Shown: positions 16,760 through 25,416, numbered from the stretch's first letter. The stretch is DNA of 64,000 nt from Leucobacter chromiiresistens (GCF_900102345.1 NZ_FNKB01000001.1:1798001-1862000); one strand, 5' to 3'. A program made the numbers and translations. Notes: a model not told the origin generated them from the sequence alone.

Positions 16760-16802
16760 GGGCCGGCCGCGACCCCTCCCGTGCGGAGGGCGCGGCCGGC
16801 CC
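16760..16802 (+). terminator. Hairpin terminator after the permease gene
   Basis: GGGCCGGCCGCG pairs perfectly with CGCGGCCGGCCC, and an inner CCTCC/GGAGG stem closes the top. It is 20 nt after the stop; no U-tract follows. Confidence 0.75.
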
Positions 16803-16834
16803 GCCCGCATTCCGGGGCCGGCCGTGCCACCCGG

Positions 16835-16840
16835 TAAGCT
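16835..16840 (+). promoter_or_regulatory. Possible promoter of lysA, with a leader of about 140 nt
   Basis: TAAGCT is the best -10 in the gap before lysA. The transcript would begin near 16847. The leader contains one small perfect palindrome, GAGACC-G-GGTCTC at 16856-16868. I see no riboswitch or T-box core. Confidence 0.35.
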
Positions 16841-16984
16841 GGACGGGTTCGTTCAGAGACCGGGTCTCCGTGCGCACGGCTTCAGGGGCCAATCCGGGTC
16901 CGCTCGCCATCGGCCGCCCGTCCGCGGCCCGCGGGCACGACGGACACCAGACCCACCCCAGGAAGACCGATCCCAGGAGCGACG

Positions 16985-18421
16985 ATGGCACAGGCGAACC
17001 CCGCCGCCGATCCGAACGCGATCGACCCCCGCGTGTTCCCGCCGTCCGCGCGACGCGGTGCCGAGTGCCGCGAGCTGAAGCTCAACGGCATCCGGGCCAC
17101 CGCCCTCACCGCGGAGTTCGGCTCTCCGCTGTACGTCGTCGACGAGCAGGCGGCCCGCACCCGGGCGCGCGACGTGCGCGCCGCGCTCGAAGCGGAGGCC
17201 GCGCGCATCGGCACCGGCGCCACCGTGTACTACGCGGGCAAGGCGTTCCTGTGCGTCGAGGTGGCGCAGTGGATGGCCGACGAGGGGCTCGCGATCGACG
17301 TCGCGAGCGGGGGAGAGCTCGCGGTGGCGCTCGCCGCCGGCGTGGATCCCGCGCGCATCGGCTTCCACGGCAACAACAAGTCGGAGGGCGAGATCGCGCG
17401 CGCCGTCGCGGCCGGGGTCGGCACGATCATCATCGACAGCGCGCTCGAGACCGAGCGCATCGCCCGTGCGGCCTCCGCCGCCGGGCGCCGCCAGCGGGTG
17501 CGACTCCGCGTCAACAGCGGCGTGCACGCCTCGACGCACGACTTCCTCGCGACGTCGCACGAGGATCAGAAGTTCGGGCAGCCGCTCGCCGAGGCGCCCC
17601 GGCTCGTCGCGGCGATCCTCGACCACGACAGCCTCGAATTCGTCGGGCTCCACTGCCACATCGGGTCGCAGATCTTCGCGACCGACGGCTTCCGCGAATC
17701 GGCTCGGCGCCTGCTCGGGGCGTACCCCGAGCTCGAGCGCCTGCTCGGCGGGCCGGTTCCCGAGCTCAATCTCGGCGGCGGCTTCGGCATCGCCTACACG
17801 TCGGCGCAGGCCGACGAGGCTCCCGACGTCGCGGCGATCGCCCGAGAGCTCGCCGACATCGTGGCGGAGACCTGCGCCGAGATCGGCATCGCGGTGCCGC
17901 AGCTCGCCTTCGAGCCGGGGCGCGCGGTCATCGGCCAGGCGGGCGTCACGCTCTACACCGTGGGCACCACCAAGCCCGTGCCGCTCGCGGGCTCCGACGC
18001 CGCCGCCGACGCCGCCGACCTCGGATTCCCCGAACGGCTCTATGTCAGCGTCGACGGCGGCATGAGCGACAACGCGCGGCCGGCGCTCTACGGCGCCGAC
18101 TACCAGGTGCGCATCGCGAACCGCGTGAGCGATGCCGATCCCGCCCTCGTGCGCGTCGTGGGCAAGCACTGCGAATCCGGCGACATCGTCGTGCAGCGCG
18201 ACGTGCTGCCGGGCGACGTGCGGCCGGGCGACACACTCGCCGTCGCCGTCACCGGTGCGTACTGCTGGTCGCTCTCCAGCAACTACAACTACGTGCCGCG
18301 GCCCCCCGTCGTCGCGGTGTCGAACGGCGCGGCGCGCGTCATCGTGCGCGGCGAGACCGAAGACGAGCTGCTCGCCAAGTCCGTGATTCCGGCGCCGGTG
18401 GCCCCGGCGCACGCGGGCTGA
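16985..18421 (+). CDS. lysA: Diaminopimelate decarboxylase
   Basis: This 478-residue PLP enzyme converts meso-diaminopimelate to L-lysine. The PLP lysine is in YYAGKAFL, the HIGSQ motif reads HCHIGSQIF, the phosphate-binding loop is NLGGGFGIAY, and CESGD carries the catalytic cysteine. The length matches actinobacterial LysA. It precedes hom and thrB, so lysine and threonine synthesis from aspartate are grouped. The ATG at 16985 has CAGGAG upstream. Confidence 0.95.
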   Translation: MAQANPAADPNAIDPRVFPPSARRGAECRELKLNGIRATALTAEFGSPLYVVDEQAARTRARDVRAALEAEAARIGTGATVYYAGKAFLCVEVAQWMADEGLAIDVASGGELAVALAAGVDPARIGFHGNNKSEGEIARAVAAGVGTIIIDSALETERIARAASAAGRRQRVRLRVNSGVHASTHDFLATSHEDQKFGQPLAEAPRLVAAILDHDSLEFVGLHCHIGSQIFATDGFRESARRLLGAYPELERLLGGPVPELNLGGGFGIAYTSAQADEAPDVAAIARELADIVAETCAEIGIAVPQLAFEPGRAVIGQAGVTLYTVGTTKPVPLAGSDAAADAADLGFPERLYVSVDGGMSDNARPALYGADYQVRIANRVSDADPALVRVVGKHCESGDIVVQRDVLPGDVRPGDTLAVAVTGAYCWSLSSNYNYVPRPPVVAVSNGAARVIVRGETEDELLAKSVIPAPVAPAHAG

Positions 18422-18490
18422 GGATCGCCGGCCCATCACCTTCCGCCGCTCTCGGCGAATCGAACACGACGCACCACCAAGGAGACGAAC

Positions 18491-19810
18491 ATGAATGGAT
18501 ACCGCGACCTCCGCATCGGACTGCTGGGCTGCGGCTCGGTCGGTGCGCAGGTGGCCCGGCTGATCCTCGCCCACGGCGACGAGCTCGCGGCGCGCATCGG
18601 AGCGCGACTCACGCTCGCCGGGATCGCCGTGCGCGACGTCGACGCGCCCCGCGACGTCGAGCTGCCCCGAGAGCTGTTCACCACCGACGCCGAGCGCCTC
18701 GTGCAGGGCTCCGACATCGTCGTCGAGCTCATGGGCGGCATCGAGCCCGCACGCACCCTCATCAGGCAGGCGCTGCAGGGCGGCGCCGACGTGGTCACCG
18801 CGAACAAGGCGCTCATCGCCGCGCACGGGCCCGAGCTCTCCGAGGCCGCCGAGCAGGTCGGCGCCCAGCTCTCGTACGAGGCCGCCGTCGCCGCCGCGAT
18901 CCCGATCCTCCGCCCCCTCCGCGAGAGCCTGGCGGGCGATCACATCACCCGCGTGCTCGGCATCGTGAACGGATCGACCAACTACATCCTGGATCGCATG
19001 GACCGCTTCGGCGACAGTGCCGAAGACGCGTCGCGCGTGGCGAGCGAGCTCGGGTTCCTCGAAGCCGACCCCACGCTCGACGTCGAGGGTTACGACGCCG
19101 CTCAGAAGGCGACCATCCTCGCGAGCATCGCCTTCCACACGGAGGTGCCGGTCGACGCCGTGCACCGCGAGGGCATCACGCAGATCACCGCCGAGCAGAT
19201 CGACGCGGCCAAGAGCGCCGGCTACGTCATCAAGCTGCTCGCCATCGCCGAGCGGCTGCAGGCCGCCGACGGCACGCACGGCGTCTCGGCGCGCGTCTAC
19301 CCCGCGCTGATCCGCCGCGACCACCCCCTCGCGGCCGTGCACGAGGGCAAGAACGCCGTGTTCGTCGAGGCGGAGGCGGCCGGCGAGCTCATGTTCTACG
19401 GCGCCGGAGCCGGCGGCGCCGAGACCGCGTCCGCGGTTCTGGGCGACCTCGTGTCTGCGGCGCGCCGGCACGTGGTCGGCGGCCCGGGCATCCCGGGATC
19501 GCTCCACGCCGAGCTCCCGATCCTGCCCGTCGGCGAGGTGACGACGGCCTACCAGATCATGCTCGAGGTGCGCGATCAGCCGGGCGTGCTCGCGAGCATC
19601 GCGGGCATCCTCGCCGAACGGGGCGTATCGGCCGCCAGCGTCGAGCAGACGGTCGCGGGTGCGGCCGCGGGCGAGGATCCGAGCGCGGCGCTCGTCATCG
19701 GCACGCACCGCGCCCGCGAGGCCGATCTCGCCGCCACCGTCGAGGCGCTGCGCGCCGCCGACGTCGTGACCGCCGTGACGAGCGTGCTGCGCCTCGAGGG
19801 CCAGGCGTGA
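18491..19810 (+). CDS. hom: Homoserine dehydrogenase
   Basis: The 439-residue enzyme reduces aspartate semialdehyde to homoserine. The nucleotide-binding motif GLLGCGSVGAQVA is at residues about 9-21, the catalytic core has NGSTNYILDRM and GFLEADPTLDVEGYDAAQKA, and a C-terminal ACT domain (TAYQIMLEVRDQPGVLASIA) should give threonine feedback. AAGGAG lies 8 nt before the ATG. The stop overlaps the thrB start (GTGA), so the pair is translationally coupled. Confidence 0.96.
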   Translation: MNGYRDLRIGLLGCGSVGAQVARLILAHGDELAARIGARLTLAGIAVRDVDAPRDVELPRELFTTDAERLVQGSDIVVELMGGIEPARTLIRQALQGGADVVTANKALIAAHGPELSEAAEQVGAQLSYEAAVAAAIPILRPLRESLAGDHITRVLGIVNGSTNYILDRMDRFGDSAEDASRVASELGFLEADPTLDVEGYDAAQKATILASIAFHTEVPVDAVHREGITQITAEQIDAAKSAGYVIKLLAIAERLQAADGTHGVSARVYPALIRRDHPLAAVHEGKNAVFVEAEAAGELMFYGAGAGGAETASAVLGDLVSAARRHVVGGPGIPGSLHAELPILPVGEVTTAYQIMLEVRDQPGVLASIAGILAERGVSAASVEQTVAGAAAGEDPSAALVIGTHRAREADLAATVEALRAADVVTAVTSVLRLEGQA

Positions 19811-20763
19811 GCGCCGCCGCGGGCGGCGTCGGCCGCACCGTGCAGGTGCGCGTCCCGGCGACCAGCGCGAACCTCGGGCCCGGGTTCGACACGCTCGGCA
19901 TCGCCCTCGCCTACGGCGACGAGCTCTCGGTCGTCGTGCGCGACGCGCCCGGGGCGACCGTGCACGTCTCCGGGGTCGGCGCGGGGGAGGTGCCCACCGA
20001 CGAGACGAACCTCGTCGTGCGCTCCGCCGCCCACGTGTTCGCGCAGCTGGGCCGCGAGATGCCCGGCATCGAGGTCACCGCGACCAACCGCATCCCCCAC
20101 GGGCGCGGCATGGGGTCCTCCGGCTCCGCGATCGTCGCCGGCGTGATGATCGCGGCGGGGCTCCTGCAGAGCGACCCGCAGCGTCCGATGGCGCTGACCG
20201 AGGAGCAGCTGCTCGCCTTCGCGACCGAGCTCGAGGGGCACCCCGACAACGTCGCCCCCGCGCTCTTCGGCGGCCTGACGATCGCATGGACCACCGAGCA
20301 GGGGCCCCGGTTCAAGCGCCTCATGGTGCACCGCGGGGTGGCGCCGCTCGTGCTCGTGCCGAGCTTCACGATGTCGACGGAGCTCGCCCGCAGCCTGCAG
20401 CCGAAGCAGGTGCCGCACGAGGACGCCGTCTTCAACGTCTCGCGGTCGGCGCTCCTCATCGCCGCGCTCACGCAGAGCCCCGAGCTGCTGCTCGAGGCGA
20501 CCGAGGATCGCCTGCACCAGAACTATCGCGGCGCCGCGATGCCGGCGACGCGCGACCTCATCGGGGAGCTGCGATCCGCCGGCCATGCCGCCGTGGTCTC
20601 GGGCGCCGGGCCCTCGGTGCTCGTGCTCTCGAACGGCCCGCTCGACCGCATGCAGGCGGCGGACTACGTGACGGCGCACCACCCCGACTGGCGCGTGCTC
20701 ACCCTGGCCGTCGATACCAAGGGTGCTACAGTGGAGACGGCCCCTGCGGGAGCGACGCTCTAG
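19807..20763 (+). CDS. thrB: Homoserine kinase
   Basis: The 318-residue GHMP kinase phosphorylates homoserine on the way to threonine. The signature motifs are VRVPATSANLGPGFDTLG at the N-terminus, PHGRGMGSSGSAIVAG (ATP-binding loop) and VSGAGPSVLVL near the C-terminus. It starts at GTG 19807, overlapping the hom stop by 3 nt. thrC is not in the window. Its 3' end contains an extended -10 box (TGCTACAGT) that probably drives the next gene. Confidence 0.95.
   Translation: MSAAAGGVGRTVQVRVPATSANLGPGFDTLGIALAYGDELSVVVRDAPGATVHVSGVGAGEVPTDETNLVVRSAAHVFAQLGREMPGIEVTATNRIPHGRGMGSSGSAIVAGVMIAAGLLQSDPQRPMALTEEQLLAFATELEGHPDNVAPALFGGLTIAWTTEQGPRFKRLMVHRGVAPLVLVPSFTMSTELARSLQPKQVPHEDAVFNVSRSALLIAALTQSPELLLEATEDRLHQNYRGAAMPATRDLIGELRSAGHAAVVSGAGPSVLVLSNGPLDRMQAADYVTAHHPDWRVLTLAVDTKGATVETAPAGATL
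20724..20732 (+). promoter_or_regulatory. Extended -10 promoter for rho, inside thrB
   Basis: TGC-TACAGT is a good extended -10 box near the 3' end of thrB. A transcript from about 20740 would carry a leader of about 176 nt before the rho GTG at 20916. Confidence 0.45.
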
Positions 20764-20809
20764 TCTCGCCCGTCGATGTCCGCTCATGCGGGACCGTGGG
20801 CCGTTATCG

Positions 20810-20884
20810 CACCGTGAACACATCGCACGGTGATCCCGAAGCACGTACGTGCACCACCGCGGGAATGCGCGCCCTTCTGCGCGC
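20810..20884 (+). promoter_or_regulatory. Structured rho leader: three hairpins
   Basis: Three inverted repeats follow one another in the thrB-rho gap. CACCGTG/CACGGTG with a 9-nt loop is at 20810-20832. The self-complementary GCACGTACGTGC is at 20841-20852. GCGCGC/GCGCGC with a 6-nt loop is at 20867-20884. Rho genes elsewhere often autoregulate through the leader; whether this one does is unknown. Confidence 0.45.
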
Positions 20885-20915
20885 GCAGCCCCGACGGCGT
20901 TCCGAGAGGAAGAAC

Positions 20916-23114
20916 GTGGAATCCAACGTCGAAGACAACACCACTCCCGCAGCCGAGGAAGCCGCAGCGCCGCCGCGCCGCCGCGCCTCGCGCCGGGTGA
21001 GCGCAGCCGCCGGGGCGGCGGCACCGGAGCCGGCGCGGTCGGCCGAGGCCCCCGCGGCCGAGGCTCCGGCCGCCGCGGCGCCCGCCGCCGATGCCGCGCA
21101 GGCCGCAGCCGACGCTGCGCCGGCCGCCGATGAGGCTCCCGCGGCCGCCGCACCGAAGAAGCGCGCGACTCGCAGCCGCAAGAAGGTCGAAGCCGCTGTC
21201 GACGAGGCGTCGGGCGACGCCGCACCGGCCCCTGCCGCAGCGGGCTCGACCGAATCCGACGAGCAGCCCGCCGCCGCGCCGAAGAAGCGCGCGACGCGCA
21301 GCCGCAAGAAGGCCGAGACCCCCGCCGAGCCGGCGAGCGACGCCGCCGCCGACGCCGCTTCCGAGGCGCCCGCGGCCGCCGACGCCGCCTCGGCGGCAGC
21401 CCCCGCGCAGTCGAGCGATGCGACCGCTGCCGCGGCGGAGCCGGAGGCGCCCGCGAAGCGCACGCGCAGCCGCCGCGCCACGTCGGCATCCGCGGCGTCG
21501 AAGACCGACGACGCGGCATCCGCGGCGACTGATGCCGCGCAGTCCGACGCGCCCGCAGGTGCGGCGGACGACGCAGCGCGCAGCGACCGGAACTCCGAGC
21601 AGGCGGAGCGCGGCGAGCAGGAGCGCACGGAGCAGTCCGAGCGCTCGGAGCAGGACCGCGGCGAGAAGACGGAGCGCGGCGAGAAGTCGGATCGCGGCGA
21701 TCGTTCGGACCGTGGCGAGAAGTCGGAGAACGGCGATGGCGAGCGTTCGAGTCGTGGTCGCCGCGGGCGCGGCCGCAATCAGAAGAACGAGAACGCCGAC
21801 GCGAACGAGCAGGTCGAGGCGGCCGAGGACGAGGGCAAGCAGCGCGGCCAGAACGGCAACGGCGGCCAGAACGGCCCGAAGAACGCCGAGGCGAAGAACG
21901 GCGAGAACTCGAGCCGCTCCAGCCGCACCCGCCAGCGCGACCGCAAGCGCCGGGGCCAGGGCGACGACATCGAGCCCGAGATCACCGAGGACGACGTGCT
22001 GCTGCCCATCGCGGGCATCCTCGACGTGCTCGACAACTACGCCTTCGTGCGCACGAGCGGCTACCTCCCCGGCACGAGCGACGTCTACGTCTCCCTCGGA
22101 CAGGTCAAGAAGTACGGCCTGCGTCGCGGAGACGCGGTGGTCGGCGCGATCCGGCAGCCCCGCGACAACGACGGCGCCAGCCGCCAGAAGTACAACGCGA
22201 TCGTCAAGATCGACACCGTCAACGGCCGGCCGGTCGACGAGCAGGCCGAGGAGCGCGTCGATATCGCCGACCTCACCGCGATCTACCCCGAGGAGCGACT
22301 GCGCTTCGAGACCGATCAGCAGCATGTGCTCGGCCGCGCCATCGACCTCGTCGCCCCGACGGGTCTCGGCCAGCGCACCGCCCTCGTGCTGCCGGCGCAT
22401 CTCGATGGCAGCGCCGTGCTCGGCGAGCTCGCCGAGGCCGTCAGCGCGAACCGCCCCGACGCGCACCTCATGCTGCTGCTCGCGAACGCGCAGCCCGAGG
22501 AGATCACGCGTCTGCAGCGCTCCGTGCGCGGCGAAGTCGTCGCCGCGAGCTTCGATCGAGCGGCCGAGGATCAGGCGATCATCGCCGAGCTCGCGATCGA
22601 TCGGGCGAAGCGACTCGTCGAACTCGGCCACGACGTCGTCGTGCTCGTCGATTCGCTGAACCGGTTCGCCCGCGCGTACGCGCAGGCCCAGCATGCGCAG
22701 ACCCGTCCCGCGCTCGACGAGATCGACGAGCTCGCGCTCGCGCAGATCAAGCGCCTGCTCGCCTCGGCGCGCAACGTCGAGAACGGCGGCTCGCTGACCG
22801 TCGTCGCGACGGTGCAGTCGAAGACCGGCATCGCGGCCGACAAGCTGCTGCTGCGCGAGGTGCTCGCCGTCGTCAACAGCGAGGTGCGGTTCGCGAAGAC
22901 GGCTGCCGGGCTTCCCGCAGCGGTCGACTTCGAGGCGTCGCGCACCCGCAATCCCGAGTCGATGCTCGGCGCCGACGAGATCGCGGCACTGGCGACGCTG
23001 CGAGCGGCGCTCCACGAGGACGACGCCGACGATCGGCTGCGCGAGCGTCTTCGCTCCACGGCCACGAATGCGGCGCTCCTCGCAGAGGTGCAGCGCTCCG
23101 GCAGCCTGTCCTAG
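20916..23114 (+). CDS. rho: Rho-like protein with a degenerate motor domain
   Basis: This 732-residue protein sits in the normal rho position between thrB and prfA. Residues 1-355 are disordered and rich in Ala, Arg, Lys and Glu, as in Micrococcus and mycobacterial Rho; KKRATRSRKK occurs twice (81-90, 123-132). Residues about 360-445 are a well-kept cold-shock RNA-binding domain (ILDVLDNYAFVRTSGYL). The motor domain then diverges. The P-loop usually read as PPKAGKT is PAHLDGS (493-499). The catalytic DER is NAQ (524-526). The Q-loop (about 590-618) and the GTGN R-loop (about 643-656) are replaced. Kept are VDSLNR with the Walker B aspartate D579, AKRLVELGHDVVVL and the R678 region. The frame is open throughout. 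ATP-driven termination is unlikely; RNA binding and assembly remain possible. GAGAGGAAG precedes the GTG. Confidence 0.88.
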   Translation: MESNVEDNTTPAAEEAAAPPRRRASRRVSAAAGAAAPEPARSAEAPAAEAPAAAAPAADAAQAAADAAPAADEAPAAAAPKKRATRSRKKVEAAVDEASGDAAPAPAAAGSTESDEQPAAAPKKRATRSRKKAETPAEPASDAAADAASEAPAAADAASAAAPAQSSDATAAAAEPEAPAKRTRSRRATSASAASKTDDAASAATDAAQSDAPAGAADDAARSDRNSEQAERGEQERTEQSERSEQDRGEKTERGEKSDRGDRSDRGEKSENGDGERSSRGRRGRGRNQKNENADANEQVEAAEDEGKQRGQNGNGGQNGPKNAEAKNGENSSRSSRTRQRDRKRRGQGDDIEPEITEDDVLLPIAGILDVLDNYAFVRTSGYLPGTSDVYVSLGQVKKYGLRRGDAVVGAIRQPRDNDGASRQKYNAIVKIDTVNGRPVDEQAEERVDIADLTAIYPEERLRFETDQQHVLGRAIDLVAPTGLGQRTALVLPAHLDGSAVLGELAEAVSANRPDAHLMLLLANAQPEEITRLQRSVRGEVVAASFDRAAEDQAIIAELAIDRAKRLVELGHDVVVLVDSLNRFARAYAQAQHAQTRPALDEIDELALAQIKRLLASARNVENGGSLTVVATVQSKTGIAADKLLLREVLAVVNSEVRFAKTAAGLPAAVDFEASRTRNPESMLGADEIAALATLRAALHEDDADDRLRERLRSTATNAALLAEVQRSGSLS

Positions 23115-23121
23115 CACGCAC

Positions 23122-23151
23122 GAGCCCGCCCCGGTGTTCCGGGGCGGGCTC
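23122..23151 (+). terminator. Perfect hairpin terminator after rho
   Basis: GAGCCCGCCCCGG-TGTT-CCGGGGCGGGCTC: a 13-bp stem with no mismatch and a 4-nt loop, 8 nt after the stop. The tail AGTCGTCG has no U-run. Confidence 0.8.
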
Positions 23152-23213
23152 AGTCGTCGCCGGATGCGGCGGTAGAGTCATGGCGGTCACGCCGCGAGAC
23201 GTAAGGAAGATAC

Positions 23214-24287
23214 ATGTTCGAACAGGTCGCAGGGCTGATCGCGGAGCACGCGCGGTTGCAGGACGAACTCGCGGATCCCGCGCTGCACGCCGACGCGTCG
23301 CGGGCGAAGAAGGTCAACCGGAGGTACGCCGAGCTCAGCAAGATCAAGTCGGCGCACGAGCACTGGCAGCAGATGGGCGACGACCTCGAAGCGGCGCGCG
23401 AGCTCGCGAAGGAGGATGAGGCCTTCGCCGAGGAGGTTCCGGCGCTCGAGGCCGCTCTCGCCGAGGCGCAGGAGCGCGTGCGCCGACTGCTCATCCCGCG
23501 CGACCCCGACGACGCGCGCGACGTGATCCTCGAGATCAAGGGCGGCGAGGGCGGCGCCGAATCCGCGCTCTTCGGCGCTGATCTGCTGCGCATGTACCTG
23601 CACTACGCGGAGTCGAAGGGGTGGAAGACCGAGATGATCGAGGCCGACGAGAGCGATCTCGGCGGCTACAAGAACGTGCAGGTCGCCATCAAGGCGAACG
23701 CCTCCGACCCCTCGCAGGGCGCTTGGGCGCACCTCAAGTACGAAGGCGGGGTGCACCGCGTGCAGCGCGTCCCCGTCACCGAGTCCCAGGGCCGCATCCA
23801 CACGTCGACCACCGGGGTGCTCGTGTACCCCGAGGTCGACGAGCCGGAGGAGGTCGGCATCAATCAGAACGACCTCAAGATCGACGTGTACCGCTCCTCG
23901 GGCCCCGGCGGGCAGTCCGTCAACACGACCGACTCGGCCGTGCGCATCACGCACCTCCCGACGGGAATCGTGGTCGCGATGCAGAACGAGAAGAGCCAGC
24001 TGCAGAACCGCGAGGCGGCCATGCGCGTGCTCCGCGCACGCCTGCTCGCGCGCCAGCAGGAGGAGGCCGCGGCCGAGGCCAGCGCGCATCGATCGAGCCA
24101 GATCCGCACGATGGATCGCTCCGAGCGCATTCGCACCTACAACTTCCCCGAGAACCGGATCGCCGATCATCGCACGGGGTACAAGGCCTACAACCTCGAC
24201 CAGGTGATGAACGGAGCCCTCGACGCGGTCATCGAGTCGTGCATCCGCGCCGACGAGGAGGCCCGGCTGGCCGAGCTGGGGCAGTAG
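23214..24287 (+). CDS. prfA: Peptide chain release factor 1
   Basis: The 357-residue factor reads UAA and UAG stop codons. Its codon-recognition motif is PVT within [10 protein letters not shown], and the catalytic GGQ is at residues 232-234 in [11 protein letters not shown]. Length and domain order match bacterial RF1. AAGGAAG lies 5-6 nt before the ATG, and a TAGAGT box at 23172-23177 can start its own transcript. In related genomes prmC, which methylates the GGQ glutamine, follows directly; here five genes intervene. Confidence 0.96.
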   Translation: MFEQVAGLIAEHARLQDELADPALHADASRAKKVNRRYAELSKIKSAHEHWQQMGDDLEAARELAKEDEAFAEEVPALEAALAEAQERVRRLLIPRDPDDARDVILEIKGGEGGAESALFGADLLRMYLHYAESKGWKTEMIEADESDLGGYKNVQVAIKANASDPSQGAWAHLKYEGGVHRVQRVPVTESQGRIHTSTTGVLVYPEVDEPEEVGINQNDLKIDVYRSSGPGGQSVNTTDSAVRITHLPTGIVVAMQNEKSQLQNREAAMRVLRARLLARQQEEAAAEASAHRSSQIRTMDRSERIRTYNFPENRIADHRTGYKAYNLDQVMNGALDAVIESCIRADEEARLAELGQ

Positions 24288-24312
24288 GGGAGCCCCCCTT
24301 CCGCCGTTGCCT

Positions 24313-24382
24313 CGGTGAGAGATTCGTCTTCGGTGAGGCGAATTCCTCCCGGAGAGTCTCACCGAAGCCGAATCCCTCACCG
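24313..24382. repeat. Palindromic interspersed repeat, copy A
   Basis: Two 25-nt arms (24313-24337 and 24358-24382) are inverted copies with two mismatches around a 20-nt loop. Each arm starts and ends with a CGGTGAG-type heptamer. It follows prfA and could end its transcript. Related copies are at 25341-25409 and 51587-51656. Confidence 0.85.
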
Positions 24383-24496
24383 AAGCGCCGCCGCAGCATC
24401 CGCTCACAGGGCGTGCAGCTGAGGTGCGGCGCCGCGCGATCCACAGGTGCGCGAACCGACCCACGTGAGCGGCCATGCTGCATGCAGACTGGCGGC

Positions 24497-25321
24497 ATGT
24501 CACTCCCCACCCTGCTCGAAGCGCTCGGCGGCGTCGCCCGCACTCGAGAGCTGCGGGATCGGGGTGCCAGCGACGCGCGCATCGCCCACGCCGTTCGCGA
24601 TGGGCGGGTCGAGCGCCCCCGTCGCGGCTGGCTCGCACTGCCCGACGCCGATCCCGATCTCGTCGCAGCAGCCGCGCACGGCGTCGTGCTCACCTGCATC
24701 ACGGAGGCGCAGCGCCTCGGGCTGTGGACCCTCAGCGACGGCCGCACGCACGTCGCGGCATCGAGCGCGGCGCGGCCGAGCGTCCGAGGCTGCACCGTGC
24801 ACTGGGGAAGACCGCTGCAACTCCGCCCGCCGGGCACGCTCGCCGATCCGGTGGTCAATGTGCTGCAGTTCGTGGCCGACTGCCAGCCCTTCGAAGAAGC
24901 GCTCGTCGTCTGGAACTCGGCGCTGAACCGCGGGCTCGTCGACCGCTCGGCGCTGTCGCGGCTACCGCTGCGGGGAACGGCGCGACGTCTGCTGACTGCG
25001 GCGAAACCGTTCTTCGACTCGGGCCTCGAGACGCTGGTGGCCTCGCGCCTGCGGTGGACGAAGATCCGACTCCTTCCGCAGGCGCACCTCTTCGGGCATC
25101 GCGTCGATCTGCTGATCGGGGAGCGCCTCGTGCTGCAGATCGACGGCGCGTCGCACACCGGGCGTCAATGGAACGCCGACAACGCATTCGACGCGCTGCT
25201 CGTCGCCCGAGGCTATACCGTGATCCGCATCGGGTACCTGCAGATCGTCGAGGACTGGCACAGCGTGCAGTCGCAGCTCTTGGAGTGCATCGCCCAGGGG
25301 TTGCACCTGGCGCGCCGGTGA
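24497..25321 (+). CDS. AbiEi-like wHTH plus DUF559 nuclease-fold protein
   Basis: The 274-residue protein begins with a winged-helix region (residues about 1-50: LLEALGGVARTRELRDRG, RVERPRRGWLALP) like AbiEi-type antitoxins. It ends with a DUF559 domain of the PD-(D/E)XK nuclease fold: E in SGLETL, D in GHRVDLLIG, Q-I-D in VLQIDGASH. No toxin gene is adjacent, as is usual for these actinobacterial orphans. CAGACT lies 6 nt before the ATG. The gene is bracketed by repeat copies A and B. An ATG at 24482 is an alternative start. Nuclease activity is unproven. Confidence 0.75.
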   Translation: MSLPTLLEALGGVARTRELRDRGASDARIAHAVRDGRVERPRRGWLALPDADPDLVAAAAHGVVLTCITEAQRLGLWTLSDGRTHVAASSAARPSVRGCTVHWGRPLQLRPPGTLADPVVNVLQFVADCQPFEEALVVWNSALNRGLVDRSALSRLPLRGTARRLLTAAKPFFDSGLETLVASRLRWTKIRLLPQAHLFGHRVDLLIGERLVLQIDGASHTGRQWNADNAFDALLVARGYTVIRIGYLQIVEDWHSVQSQLLECIAQGLHLARR

Positions 25322-25340
25322 CCGACGGCGCTCGGCGCTT

Positions 25341-25409
25341 CGGTGAGGGATTCGGCTTCCGTGAGCCACCCTCGGCGCATTCGTCTCACGGATGCCGAAT
25401 CCCTCACCG
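25341..25409. repeat. Palindromic interspersed repeat, copy B
   Basis: Arms 25341-25365 and 25385-25409 are inverted copies with one mismatch around a 19-nt loop; this is the best-preserved copy. It lies 19 nt after the stop of the DUF559 gene, mirroring copy A upstream of that gene. Confidence 0.87.
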
Positions 25410-25416
25410 AACCCGT

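Noticed and set aside
16841..16984. Lysine riboswitch or T-box before lysA
   Set aside because: Only one short palindrome is present; none of the conserved cores can be found.
16853..19708. A 951-codon open frame on the minus strand
   Set aside because: It lies opposite lysA and hom, whose products are fully recognisable. Its translation is low-complexity Arg/Gly/Asp/Val with no domain: a GC-driven shadow.
22400..23114. Frameshift or sequencing error as the reason for the odd Rho motor domain
   Set aside because: Recognisable Rho segments lie before, between and after the altered motifs in one unbroken frame, so a simple indel cannot explain the loss of four separate motifs.
20784..23117. 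A 777-codon open frame opposite the Rho-like gene
   Set aside because: Mirror of the rho frame with an Arg/Gly-rich nonsense composition. No start signal or domain.
24313..25409. Insertion sequence around the DUF559 gene
   Set aside because: No transposase motif is present and no target duplication is visible. The flanking elements are internally palindromic, not simple terminal inverted repeats. Reported only as a possible cassette.
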